From ZC4RG42 sp003242425 (lineage in GTDB: Bacteria > Pseudomonadota > Gammaproteobacteria > Burkholderiales > SG8-39), in contig CALCIE010000052.1 of assembly GCA_937907425.1 (NCBI GenBank), positions 6,096 to 70,095 of the forward strand: DNA of 64,000 bases, in the 5' to 3' direction. Position 1 is the stretch's first letter; the number at the start of each line of letters is the position of its first letter. Shown here piece after piece: positions 16,214 to 25,019 of the stretch. A model generated the notes under the pieces. It had not been told where the DNA came from and did no database searches. It saw nothing but the letters and a program-made list of their open reading frames with translations. A program made the translations under genes and the position numbers.

Positions 16214-17453
16214 CGAGCGGTAACGGCGTGCCCGGAGATTCTCTGGTCGCCGCGGGCCGATCCAAGGACCACCATGCCGTGCTCGGTCTGTAGAAGCTGC
16301 CGTGGATCTGCGTGGTGCTGATGAGGTAGTTGCGGAAGCGCACGAACAGCTTGCGATCGGGCTTGAAATCGTCCGCCGCTCGCCAGAAGCTGTCGAGCGC
16401 CCCCTGGAACGTCAGCCCCGGCATGTCGTATACCGCCTTCCCGCAGGCCTTGACGGCGGCATTGTGATGAAGTGCCTGCAGACCCACCGTACTGTTCAGC
16501 ACGACGACGCCGCACGAATGGTTGATGAGCGTCGGAAGATGCTGATCGTGAATGTAGAGCAGCCGGTCGCGTACGCCGTACTCGTCGGCGAGCGATTTCA
16601 GGAAACCGCCGTAATCGTGGTGGCCGCGATCCAGCGGATGATGCTTGATCACCAGAGAACGCTCCTTCGGCGCGTGCAGGGCGAACGACTCGACCACGGT
16701 ACGCAGGAAGGTTTCGACCGATCCGAAGGGCGAATGCACGTGAACCTGCGCATCGATCGATACCTGCAACGGCACCAGGTAGTACTTCTTCGCCATCGGC
16801 CCGGTCAGCAGTTCGAGCATGCCCCGTTCGCGATAGCGGTACCAGAACTTGCGGAAGAAACTGCGCACCCAGGGAAATGCCTCCCGCAGGCGCAGCGGCC
16901 GATGATGCCGGTAGTGCCTGAAGATCGGACGTGCCGCCACGCTGGCGAGGTAATAGAGTATTCCCCATAGCGCGGCGTGCCATATCGGGTTGGCGATCTT
17001 GGGGGACTTGATGGGCTCGCTGTCGTCCAATGCGGCATAGAAGGCGGGATCGCGGGGCAGCCGGGAGTAACCGTTCACGCCGAAGCGCTCGAACGTTATG
17101 TAGTTCGGACGTACGTAGCCTTCCTCGAACACGCCGATCTCCAGACCGCGACGGCTCGCCAGCGCGTGTGCGACGCGGTGAATCGGCCTGCAATCCCCGA
17201 ACAGCATCACCACGTCGATGCACAGGCGTTCGTACACCTCGTCCAGAAAGGCCTCGAGATCCTCCATCCGGCCGGTGTAGCACATGGATCCGGTCGGGTA
17301 GAACAGCCAGTCGCCGCCGTTGAAGTTCACCTTGTGAACGACGGCGCCCGCATGAGTCAGTTGCTTGGCGACGTGTCTAAAGAATGGTCCGATCGGACCT
17401 TGGAGGAGCAATACCCGCTTCCCGCGGTAGGCCTCCCAGCCTCCCCGATCCAT
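16173..17453 (-). CDS. kpsS: Capsular polysaccharide beta-Kdo transferase KpsS-like
   Basis: 426 residues from the ATG at 17453. This start is chosen because GAGGA lies 5 nt upstream; a longer frame to 17543 has no such signal. The chain begins RGKRVLLLQGPIGPFFRHVA, typical of KpsS/LipB, and keeps VFEEGYVRP, the KHHPLDRGHHDY segment and NSTVGLQALHH near the end. KpsS adds the first beta-Kdo to lyso-phosphatidylglycerol, starting the poly-Kdo linker of group 2 (ABC-transporter) capsules on the cytoplasmic face. It follows kpsC with a 97-nt overlap and overlaps the ParB-like gene. No kpsMT transporter genes are in the window. Confidence 0.85.
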   Translation of the reverse strand: MDRGGWEAYRGKRVLLLQGPIGPFFRHVAKQLTHAGAVVHKVNFNGGDWLFYPTGSMCYTGRMEDLEAFLDEVYERLCIDVVMLFGDCRPIHRVAHALASRRGLEIGVFEEGYVRPNYITFERFGVNGYSRLPRDPAFYAALDDSEPIKSPKIANPIWHAALWGILYYLASVAARPIFRHYRHHRPLRLREAFPWVRSFFRKFWYRYRERGMLELLTGPMAKKYYLVPLQVSIDAQVHVHSPFGSVETFLRTVVESFALHAPKERSLVIKHHPLDRGHHDYGGFLKSLADEYGVRDRLLYIHDQHLPTLINHSCGVVVLNSTVGLQALHHNAAVKACGKAVYDMPGLTFQGALDSFWRAADDFKPDRKLFVRFRNYLISTTQIHGSFYRPSTAWWSLDRPAATRESPGTPLPLDAQVDFAEKRASA

Positions 17454-19435
17454 ACGTTCCTCGAGCGTGTCTTGATGCTTATGAGTTTCCGGTACAACCG
17501 GCGCCACAGCGGAAGTCTGTGTGCCTCGCCGCTGTCGCGCCATTCCAGCAATTCGTCCAGCGCGCGCTCAGGCGTCGTGAAGCGCCCGGTCACCCGGCTG
17601 ACGTAAGTGGGGTAAAGGATCAGCGTCCCGGCCACCAGTTCGTCGAGCGTCAACCGCCGTGTGCGGCGTTCCAGCCTTTCGTGATCTGAAGTGAGCCCCC
17701 AGCCGGCGTAAAAGGGCAGACCGTAGGTCACCACCTTTTTGCCCCGCAGCAGCGCCTCGAAGCCGGTGAGGGAGGTCAGCACGTGCACTTCGTCGACCTG
17801 TTGCAGCAGCGCGCCCATCGCCACATCGATCACGACTTCGTCGCAGATCGAGCGCGCGTTTTCCTCGCCTGTGCCACCGGCACGCAGTCCCGCCACCACA
17901 TCGGGGTGCGGCTTGTATATCACGTACGCGTCCGGGTTGGCCTGCCGGACCGCTTGCAGCAAAGCCATGTTGCTTCTGATGCGCCGCGTGCCGTAACGGA
18001 TCGACGCGTCGTCCTCGACCTGCCCCGGTACGAGGATCACTCTGGCAAGTCCGGCGGGGCGTTTCCATTCTTTCGCACCGACGTTGTACTTCGTCAGTGC
18101 GGCCTCCACGATCCGCGACCGCAGCCTGGCCGCGCGCCCGATCAGCTCCGGAGTGAAGTCGGCCGTCTGCAGAATGCGTTCGAGCTCCGACGGCCTGTTC
18201 GCATCGTAGTAGATGCCCTCGCGATCGATGACCCATGAAAGCGGACGGACGAGATCCGCGCCCAGTCCGACCGAGCGCAGAAACCCGTCCTCCAAACGCA
18301 GTATGGAGACATCTTCCGGCAGGGTGCCCGTGACGGGTTTGTTTCCCCAGACGGCGAGCATGGCGCCTGGGGGCACCGATGAGACATCGCGTACGAAGCG
18401 CACCTCGCTGCCCCAGAGAAACCGGCGGACGAGGGGCTTTTTCCATCCGGAAAAGCCGTGCGCGTACACGACCTCCGGAAAACGTTCCCGCATGCGGCGT
18501 TGCAGGCCGAGATGCGCGATGACCGTTTCGACTTCGCAGCGCTTCTTTGTCTCCGGGTCGAGGTAGCGCGGGTACTCGACTAGTGCGGCATGGACCAATT
18601 GCTCGAGCGAAACGGGCTTGCGCCGCTCGGGGGCGGGCAGTTCGTCTTCGGTCAACCCCCATCCGGCGTAGAACGGCATGCCGAAGGTGCGGACACGCTT
18701 CCTCCAGATCAACCCTTCGAATCCGAGCTGCGAGGTCACGACATAAACGGCCTCGGCGGCTTTGATCAGCTGCGCCGGGTTAACCTCATCGGCGATCAAA
18801 CGAACGCGAGGATTCTTTGCGACAGCGTTGTAATCGAAGTGCCCCCGTTTGCGCCCGCCGACGACATCGGGATGCACCTTCAAAACGACTTGGCACTGTG
18901 GATTCTCGGCTAACGCGCAATCGAGCATCCTCCGGAAGGTCGCGGGCGTCGCTTGTCCGTACTCGATTGAAGCATCGCCTCTTGTTTGATCGACGACCAG
19001 AACGAAGCGTTCGGGAAGAACGAGCGAACGATCTCTTTGATGGTTATATTTCGAGAGCTGATTTTCTTTCCACGCCCGAATGAGCGCGCTGGCCCGGGCG
19101 TGCTGGCCCGCGTCCAAGGGCTGCGGGATCAAGCGTTCGAGTCGCGAAGGACGGGTCGCGTCGTAGTACACCCCGCAATCGTCCACAACGATGGAAAGCG
19201 GGGGATCCATGTCCCCTCGTCCAACGGACCGCAAAAATCCGTCTTCCAGATGTACGAACGGAATACGTGTATGGGCCGCAAATCGGCGCGCAACGATCGC
19301 AGAGGGGCGAAGTCCCCAGCCGGCGATTTGGGTGATGCTGCTCAACGACAGGAGATGGACAAGCGCGATCCGTTGTCCGACCAGCGCATCCAGGGCCGGA
19401 ATGTTGCGAAGCCTGAGTGAAAATACGCCGATCAT
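17357..19435 (-). CDS. kpsC: Capsular polysaccharide beta-Kdo transferase KpsC-like (two-domain)
   Basis: 692 residues built from two related halves, each with the same signature: LEDGFLRSVG at 63-72 and again near 378, FYAGWGLT in both halves, and KVHPDVV / KPHPDVV. This is the KpsC architecture, with two Kdo transferase modules that alternate linkages while extending the poly-Kdo linker of capsule glycolipids. The family is usually about 660-680 residues. The last 30 or so residues (after KLISIKTRSR) are simply the out-of-frame reading of kpsS, suggesting a lost or displaced stop. The start at 19435 has a weak ribosome site. Confidence 0.88.
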   Translation of the reverse strand: MIGVFSLRLRNIPALDALVGQRIALVHLLSLSSITQIAGWGLRPSAIVARRFAAHTRIPFVHLEDGFLRSVGRGDMDPPLSIVVDDCGVYYDATRPSRLERLIPQPLDAGQHARASALIRAWKENQLSKYNHQRDRSLVLPERFVLVVDQTRGDASIEYGQATPATFRRMLDCALAENPQCQVVLKVHPDVVGGRKRGHFDYNAVAKNPRVRLIADEVNPAQLIKAAEAVYVVTSQLGFEGLIWRKRVRTFGMPFYAGWGLTEDELPAPERRKPVSLEQLVHAALVEYPRYLDPETKKRCEVETVIAHLGLQRRMRERFPEVVYAHGFSGWKKPLVRRFLWGSEVRFVRDVSSVPPGAMLAVWGNKPVTGTLPEDVSILRLEDGFLRSVGLGADLVRPLSWVIDREGIYYDANRPSELERILQTADFTPELIGRAARLRSRIVEAALTKYNVGAKEWKRPAGLARVILVPGQVEDDASIRYGTRRIRSNMALLQAVRQANPDAYVIYKPHPDVVAGLRAGGTGEENARSICDEVVIDVAMGALLQQVDEVHVLTSLTGFEALLRGKKVVTYGLPFYAGWGLTSDHERLERRTRRLTLDELVAGTLILYPTYVSRVTGRFTTPERALDELLEWRDSGEAHRLPLWRRLYRKLISIKTRSRNVWIGEAGRPTAGSGYCSSKVRSDHSLDTSPSN

Positions 19436-19984
19436 CGCGTTAACGGCCCAAGCGGGGCGGCGCGTGTGCAGGAAGGGCGCTCGGGAGCGAAACCATAGTC
19501 AGGTCTTGAGACTCTCCGGTTAAGAGTCCGCAGGGGGCGGGCACCAATCGCGCAGCCGTAGCCGTGCGGTGCGCCCTTTCGACAGGCGCGGCAGGCGAAA
19601 GCAACACCTTCCGGACGCCGTTGGCGACGGATGCCGATACCACCTTTTTGCTCCCTGTTCTTGATGGAGCGGCCGCGAACGGACAGAAGATGGCGTGCGA
19701 GCCGGTTCAGCGTGACGTCTGGTCGCACTGGAAGCGAGCGGCTCCTGGAGAGGCGTCGCTTGTAGGTGGTTCTCCCCGCAGCGGTTTTTTGCCTGTTTAT
19801 CGCGGCGGATTATAGCGACATCCGCATGGGGCTTCCGCTAGTCCGTACGGATGATCGCATCTTGAAGCGGTACGATTCCTTGCCCGGGGTAAGCCGGGCG
19901 CGGGACGGGCCGGCCCGAGGGGGCGTGCCGGCTTGCACAACGGACCGTATCGTGCAGGCCGGTCAGCGACCCGGCGAGCCCATG
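19436..19984. other. Gene-free region upstream of kpsC
   Basis: About 550 bp between kpsC and the tRNA terminator without a convincing gene; short frames here lack ribosome sites and recognisable sequence. On the minus strand a perfect TATAAT (19814-19809) could be the -10 element of a kpsC promoter, giving a leader of about 370 nt, but no good -35 match is seen. No ops/RfaH element (GGCGGTAG) was found by eye. Confidence 0.4.
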
Positions 19985-20006
19985 AAAAAAGGCGCCGAAG
20001 CGCCTT
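19985..20006 (-). terminator. Intrinsic terminator of the tRNA operon
   Basis: On the minus strand a 7-bp stem AAGGCGC / GCGCCTT closes a TTCG tetraloop and is followed by a T-run (19990-19985), about 30 nt past tRNA-His. This is a textbook Rho-independent terminator. Confidence 0.88.
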
Positions 20007-20036
20007 CCTTTTGCGAAGCCTGGTATGGGGAAATTC

Positions 20037-20112
20037 TGGGGTGGCTGATGGGACTCGAACCCACGACAACCTGAATCACAATCAGGGACTCTACCAGCTG
20101 AGCTACAGCCAC
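20037..20112 (-). tRNA. tRNA-His (anticodon GTG)
   Basis: The minus strand folds as a cloverleaf: acceptor GTGGCTG / CAGCCAC, D-arm AGCTCAGCTGGTAGAG, anticodon loop TTGTGAT, T-arm GTGGGTTCGAGTCCCAT. C73 and CCA are encoded (20040-20037), and the base before the 5' end (20113) supplies the G-1 that marks histidine tRNAs. It is last of three tRNAs in one operon. Confidence 0.95.
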
Positions 20113-20124
20113 CACTGAACGGCT

Positions 20125-20201
20125 TGGCGTGCCCGACAGGGGTCGAACCTGTAACCCCCAGCTTAGAAGGCTGGTGCTCTATCCGGTTGAGCTACGGGCA
20201 C
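20125..20201 (-). tRNA. tRNA-Arg (anticodon TCT)
   Basis: 77 nt on the minus strand: acceptor GTGCCCG / CGGGCAC, D-arm AGCTCAACCGGATAGAGC, anticodon loop CTTCTAA giving TCT (reads AGA/AGG), T-loop GTTCGACCC, and encoded CCA (20127-20125). It lies 12 nt upstream of tRNA-His. Confidence 0.95.
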
Positions 20202-20254
20202 TTCTAGTCGGACACTCCAACCGCCCGCGCTTAAGGCGCCGACGGTTCCAAAAC

Positions 20255-20331
20255 TGGTCGGGGTGGAGAGATTTGAACTCCCGACATCCTGGCCCCAAAC
20301 CAGGCGCGCTACCAGGCTACGCTACACCCCG
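20255..20331 (-). tRNA. tRNA-Pro (anticodon TGG)
   Basis: 77 nt on the minus strand: acceptor CGGGGTG / CACCCCG, D-arm AGCGTAGCCTGGTAGCGC, anticodon loop TTTGGGG giving TGG, T-loop GTTCAAATC, discriminator A and encoded CCA (20257-20255). It is the first tRNA after the promoter. Confidence 0.95.
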
Positions 20332-20341
20332 AAGGGCTCTT

Positions 20342-20370
20342 AGTTTAAGGGGCGTGAGAGGCGCGGTCAA
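20342..20370 (-). promoter_or_regulatory. Sigma-70 promoter of the tRNA operon
   Basis: On the minus strand, TTGACC (-35, 20370-20365) and TAAACT (-10, 20347-20342) are separated by exactly 17 bp. The -10 lies about 10 nt upstream of the tRNA-Pro 5' end, leaving a very short leader. Confidence 0.85.
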
Positions 20371-20398
20371 TCGCACAAACCCGTCAGGCAGGCGCGCT

Positions 20399-21295
20399 TC
20401 AAGGCAACTGACGCCGCTCGAGCAGGAACACGTATTCGTCCCCCGCGCTCACTTCCAGCCAGGTGAAGGGGAGATGCGGAAATGCGCGTTCCAGTTGCGC
20501 CCGGTTGTGCCCGATTTCCACCACCAGCAGCCCGTCTTCCTTCAGGTAATGCTTCGCTTCGCGCAGGATGACGCGGGTGGCCTCCAGGCCGTCGCGGCCC
20601 GAGCCGAGCGCCATCGCCGGTTCGTGGCGGTATTCCGCGGGCAGCGTCTGCATGCTCTGTGCATCGACGTAGGGCGGGTTGGAGATGATGAGGTCGTAGG
20701 GCTTGCGCGGCAACTTGCGGAACATGTCCGAACGGACGAGGCGGACGCGGTGCCGCAGCCCGTAGTCGGCGACGTTCTTTTCCGCGACAGCCAGCGCGTC
20801 CTCGGACAGATCGACGGCGTCCACTTCCGCGTTGGGGAAGGCGAGCGCGGCGAGGATTGCCAGGCAGCCTGAGCCCGTGCACATGTCGAGGACCGAGCGT
20901 ACCTGCCCGGGGTCGGCGATCCAGGGCGCGAGTTCCTCGGCAAGCAGCTCGTAGATGAAGGAACGCGGCACGATCACGCGTTCGTCCACGTAGAAACGGT
21001 GCGGGCCGAGCCAGGCTTCGCGCAGCAGATAGGCGGCGGGGATGCGCTTTTCGATGCGTTCGGCGACGAGCTGCTCGAAACGCCGGGCCTGCGCCGGCGT
21101 GGGAACGCGTTCCAGTTGCTCCGCCAGGCTGTCGATGGGCGCGCCGAGGGTGTGCAGCATCAGCCAGGCCGCCTCGTCGTAGGCGTTGTGCGTGCCGTGG
21201 CCGAAGACGAGTCCCTTGCGCTCGAAGCGCCGGGCCGCCTGTTCGATCAGCGCGCCGACCGTAAGCGGCGCCTTTGCCGCGGGTTGCTTAGCCAA
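20399..21295 (-). CDS. prmB: 50S ribosomal protein L3 N5-glutamine methyltransferase
   Basis: 298 residues. The N-terminal helical domain carries GHGTHNAYDEA, which distinguishes PrmB from the release-factor enzyme PrmC. The SAM domain shows VLDMCTGSGCLAI (motif I), DAVDLSEDAL (motif II) and the catalytic NPPYVDA that binds the target glutamine. It methylates a glutamine in ribosomal protein L3 with S-adenosylmethionine. Its start overlaps the end of dapE by 8 nt, the usual betaproteobacterial arrangement. Confidence 0.93.
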   Translation of the reverse strand: MAKQPAAKAPLTVGALIEQAARRFERKGLVFGHGTHNAYDEAAWLMLHTLGAPIDSLAEQLERVPTPAQARRFEQLVAERIEKRIPAAYLLREAWLGPHRFYVDERVIVPRSFIYELLAEELAPWIADPGQVRSVLDMCTGSGCLAILAALAFPNAEVDAVDLSEDALAVAEKNVADYGLRHRVRLVRSDMFRKLPRKPYDLIISNPPYVDAQSMQTLPAEYRHEPAMALGSGRDGLEATRVILREAKHYLKEDGLLVVEIGHNRAQLERAFPHLPFTWLEVSAGDEYVFLLERRQLP

Positions 21296-22415
21296 TCAGC
21301 TTCTCGAGCGTGCGCAGGTAGATGCGGTGCAGCGGTTCAATGTCGGCGATCGCCACATGTTCGTCGATCTTGTGGATCGACTGGTTGACCGGGCCGAACT
21401 CGATCACCTGCGGGCAGACGGCGGCGATGAAGCGGCCGTCCGAGGTGCCGCCGCTGGTGGAGATCTCAGGCGTGAGGCCGGTGACTTCGCGGATCGCCTC
21501 GCTCACTGCGTTGACCAGTGTCGCGCGCGGCGTAAGGAAGGGATTGCCGGACAGTGCCCATTCCAGCTCGTACCGCAGACCGTGCCGGTCGAGCACCTCG
21601 TGCACGCGCCGTTTCAGCCCTTCCGCCGTGCATTCGGTCGAGAAGCGGAAGTTGAACAGCACTTCCAGCGTGCCGGGGATGACGTTGTTCGCGCCCGTAC
21701 CGGCGTGGATGTTGGAGATCTGGAAGCTCGTGGGCGGGAAGTCCTCGTTGCCCTTGCACCATTCGATGGCCGCGAGCTCCGTGAGTGCGGGCAGCGCTTC
21801 GTGGATCGGGTTGCGTGCGAGATGCGGATAGGCGATGTGGCCCTGCACGCCGTGCACGCGCAGGGTGCCGGAGAGCGAGCCGCGGCGGCCGTTCTTGATC
21901 ATGTCGCCGAGCCGCTCGCCCGAAGTCGGCTCGCCGACGATGCAGAAGTCGATGGTCTCGCCGCGTGCCTTGAGCGTTTCCACGACTTTCACCGTGCCGT
22001 CCGTCGCGACCCCTTCCTCGTCGGAGGTGATGAGGAGCGCAATCGAGCCCCGGTGATCGGGATGCGCGGCGACGAAAGCCTCGACCGCCGTGACGAAGGC
22101 GGCGATGGAGGTCTTCATATCGGCGGCGCCGCGGCCGTAGAGCTTGCCGTCGCGTTCCGTGGGCACGAACGGATCGGAGCTCCAGCGCTCGAGCGGGCCG
22201 GTCGGCACCACGTCGGTATGGCCGGCGAAACAGACGAGCGGCGCGGCCTTGCCGCGCCGCGCCCAGAGGTTGGTGACACCGTTGAGGCGCAGGAACTCGA
22301 ACTCGAAGCCGAGCGGCCGCAGGCGCTCGACGATCAGATCCTGGCAGCCGGCGTCGTCCGGGGTGACGGAAGGGCGTGCGATCAGTTCGCGCGCAAGCGC
22401 AAGGGTAGGGTTCAT
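21288..22415 (-). CDS. dapE: Succinyl-diaminopimelate desuccinylase
   Basis: 375 residues of the M20 metallopeptidase family. Zinc and catalytic motifs are present: FAGHTDVVPTG, GRGAADMK, TSDEEG, and the late SIHKIDEH histidine. It hydrolyses N-succinyl-LL-diaminopimelate to LL-diaminopimelate, feeding lysine and peptidoglycan synthesis in the cytoplasm. It overlaps the upstream yffB-like gene by 4 nt (ATGA) and prmB downstream by 8 nt. dapD and dapC lie 1.7-3.8 kb upstream, on the same strand, so three acyl-pathway steps cluster here. Confidence 0.95.
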   Translation of the reverse strand: MNPTLALARELIARPSVTPDDAGCQDLIVERLRPLGFEFEFLRLNGVTNLWARRGKAAPLVCFAGHTDVVPTGPLERWSSDPFVPTERDGKLYGRGAADMKTSIAAFVTAVEAFVAAHPDHRGSIALLITSDEEGVATDGTVKVVETLKARGETIDFCIVGEPTSGERLGDMIKNGRRGSLSGTLRVHGVQGHIAYPHLARNPIHEALPALTELAAIEWCKGNEDFPPTSFQISNIHAGTGANNVIPGTLEVLFNFRFSTECTAEGLKRRVHEVLDRHGLRYELEWALSGNPFLTPRATLVNAVSEAIREVTGLTPEISTSGGTSDGRFIAAVCPQVIEFGPVNQSIHKIDEHVAIADIEPLHRIYLRTLEKLIG

Positions 22416-22768
22416 CCGAAGACTTCTTCGTAGCGTTCCGGATCGAAGCCCACCAGCAGCTTGCCGCCCGCTTCCACTACCGGCCGCTTGATGACGGAGG
22501 GTTGTTCGACCATGAGCGCCCTGGCCGCGGTGGCGGAAGTGACGGCCGCTTTGCGCGCCTCGTCCAGCTTGCGCCAGGTCGTACCGCTGCGGTTCACGAG
22601 CTGTTGCCAGTCCACCTTCTTCATCCAGGCGTCGAGGCGCGCGGCGTCGACGCCCAGCTTCTTGTAGTCGTGGAAGTCGTATTCGATGCCGCGCTCGTCG
22701 AGCCAGGCGCGCGCCTTCTTCACCGTGGCGCAGTTCGGGATGCCGTAAAGCTTGGGTCTGGTTTTCAT
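22412..22768 (-). CDS. ArsC/Spx-family thioredoxin-fold protein (YffB-like)
   Basis: 118 residues with the ArsC-like fold: the start KLYGIPNCATVKKARAWL holds the single N-terminal cysteine, and the C-terminal part has PSVIKRPVVE. The YffB subgroup usually sits next to dapE, as here. It lacks the extra cysteines needed for arsenate reduction, so it is more likely a glutathione-dependent thiol reductase or a protein-interaction factor than a true arsenate reductase. Translationally coupled to dapE (4-nt overlap). Confidence 0.82.
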   Translation of the reverse strand: MKTRPKLYGIPNCATVKKARAWLDERGIEYDFHDYKKLGVDAARLDAWMKKVDWQQLVNRSGTTWRKLDEARKAAVTSATAARALMVEQPSVIKRPVVEAGGKLLVGFDPERYEEVFG

Positions 22769-22882
22769 GGGCGGAATTGTACGGCAGGGCCAGCCGTGTT
22801 TTGGCGCCGCGGTCCCGGGGGCTCGGGCGGATCGCCTGCCGGGCCTTCCCGCTCGTGGGGCAGGGAAGAGCGACTTCCGGCT

Positions 22883-22901
22883 CCCTGCACCCCGTGCAGG
22901 G
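22883..22901 (-). terminator. Strong GC hairpin after pilU
   Basis: A perfect 8-bp stem CCCTGCAC / GTGCAGGG with a 3-nt loop lies just past the pilU stop, between pilU and the yffB-like gene. No T-run, so it may act as an mRNA end stabiliser or weak terminator. Confidence 0.4.
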
Positions 22902-22913
22902 GCGCTACCAGGC

Positions 22914-24080
22914 TCAGTCGCCCAGGGTCAGCTTGAATTCGCTGAACGACGCGCCGCTGGGCAGCACCTCCGTGGGCTGGGAGATGGTGGGGGCGGGCGG
23001 GGGCGTCGCCGGACCCGTTTTGCCTTCGCTGTTGTTGATCAGCCACAGCAGGTTGTTGGCCGAGTCGGCGTGGGCGAGGGCTTCGTCCTTGGAAATGACC
23101 CCGTCCTTGTACATCCGGAACAGGGCCTGTTCGAAGGTCTGGGAGCCGGGCGAGAGGCTCTTCTCCATCGCCTCCTTGATGCCGTTGATGTTGCCTTCCT
23201 CGATCAGCTCGGCGATGTGGCGGGTGTTGAGCATCACCTCCACGGCCGGCACGCGGCCGCCCTTGAGGCTGCGCACCAGCCGTTGCGAGATGATGCACTT
23301 CAGCGAGGCGGAAAGGTCCTGCAACAGCGCGGCCCTGTTCTCCAGCGGATAGAAGCTGATGATCCGGTTCAGCGCGTGGTAACTGTTGTTGGCGTGCAGC
23401 GTGGCCAGACACAGGTGGCCCGACTGGGCGTAGGCGATCGCCATGCTCATCGTTTCGCGGTCGCGGATCTCGCCGATCAGGATCACGTCCGGCGCCTGGC
23501 GCAGCGCGTTCTTGAGCGCGACGTGGTAGGACTTGGCGTCGGTGCCGAGCTCGCGCTGGTTGACGATCGAGCGCTTGTGCTTGAACAGGAACTCGATCGG
23601 ATCCTCGATGGTGATGATGTGGCCGGACATCGTCGCGTTGCGGTGGTCGATCATCGCCGCGAGCGAGGTCGACTTGCCCGAGCCGGTGGCGCCGACCATG
23701 AGGATCAGGCCGCGCTTCTCCAGCACCACTTCCTTGAGGATGTCCGGCAACCCCAGCGTGTCGAAGGCGGGCACTTCGCTGGGGATGTAGCGCACCACGA
23801 TCGCCGGGGTGGAGCGCTGCATGAAGCAACTGATGCGGAAGCTGCCCAGGCCGGGCACGGGGTAGGCGGTGTTGAGCTCGTAATTCTCCTCGAACTCGGC
23901 GATCTGCCGTTCGGTCAACACCTCCTGCATCATCGCCCGCACCATCTCCGGCTTGATGATCTGCTGGTTGACCGGGATGGTGTTGCCGTTGATCTTGATG
24001 CTGATCGGCGCGCCGACGGAAATGAAGATGTCGGAGGCATTTTTCTCCGCCATCAGTTCGAAGAGCCGTTTCATCGCCAT
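22914..24080 (-). CDS. pilU: PilT/PilU-family type IV pilus retraction ATPase
   Basis: 388 residues. Walker A GATGSGKS (130-137), the Asp box IITIEDPIEFLF, Walker B with VILIGEIRDRETM, and the His box HLCLATLHANN define a secretion/retraction ATPase. Length, the FEQALFRMYKDG region and the C-terminal Pro-rich extension (about 355-388) fit PilU rather than the shorter PilT. PilU assists PilT in depolymerising pili at the inner-membrane base. It is an isolated pilus gene inserted between dapD and the yffB-dapE-prmB group, with no pilT beside it. Confidence 0.85.
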   Translation of the reverse strand: MAMKRLFELMAEKNASDIFISVGAPISIKINGNTIPVNQQIIKPEMVRAMMQEVLTERQIAEFEENYELNTAYPVPGLGSFRISCFMQRSTPAIVVRYIPSEVPAFDTLGLPDILKEVVLEKRGLILMVGATGSGKSTSLAAMIDHRNATMSGHIITIEDPIEFLFKHKRSIVNQRELGTDAKSYHVALKNALRQAPDVILIGEIRDRETMSMAIAYAQSGHLCLATLHANNSYHALNRIISFYPLENRAALLQDLSASLKCIISQRLVRSLKGGRVPAVEVMLNTRHIAELIEEGNINGIKEAMEKSLSPGSQTFEQALFRMYKDGVISKDEALAHADSANNLLWLINNSEGKTGPATPPPAPTISQPTEVLPSGASFSEFKLTLGD

Positions 24081-24116
24081 ACGAGTCTTCCCTCCCGCCG
24101 CCGCGCCGGCGCGGCG

Positions 24117-24935
<819 letters not shown>

Positions 24936-24977
24936 AGCGGATAGATCGTCAGGGTTGAACGTAGGGATAGCGCGCGT

Positions 24978-24995
24978 CCGGGGCTTTAGCCCCGG
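24978..24995. repeat. REP-like GC palindrome between dapC and dapD
   Basis: CCGGGGC-TTTA-GCCCCGG: a perfect 7-bp stem with a 4-nt loop in the 84-bp dapC-dapD spacer. The form resembles dispersed intergenic palindromes of high-GC proteobacteria. No other copy was noticed in this window. Confidence 0.45.
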
Positions 24996-25019
24996 CGCGG
25001 CGATGCCGGGCGGCCGCAA

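Noticed and set aside
19564..19815. Small frame in the gap upstream of kpsC
   Set aside because: No ribosome site, no recognisable sequence and composition unlike the neighbouring genes.
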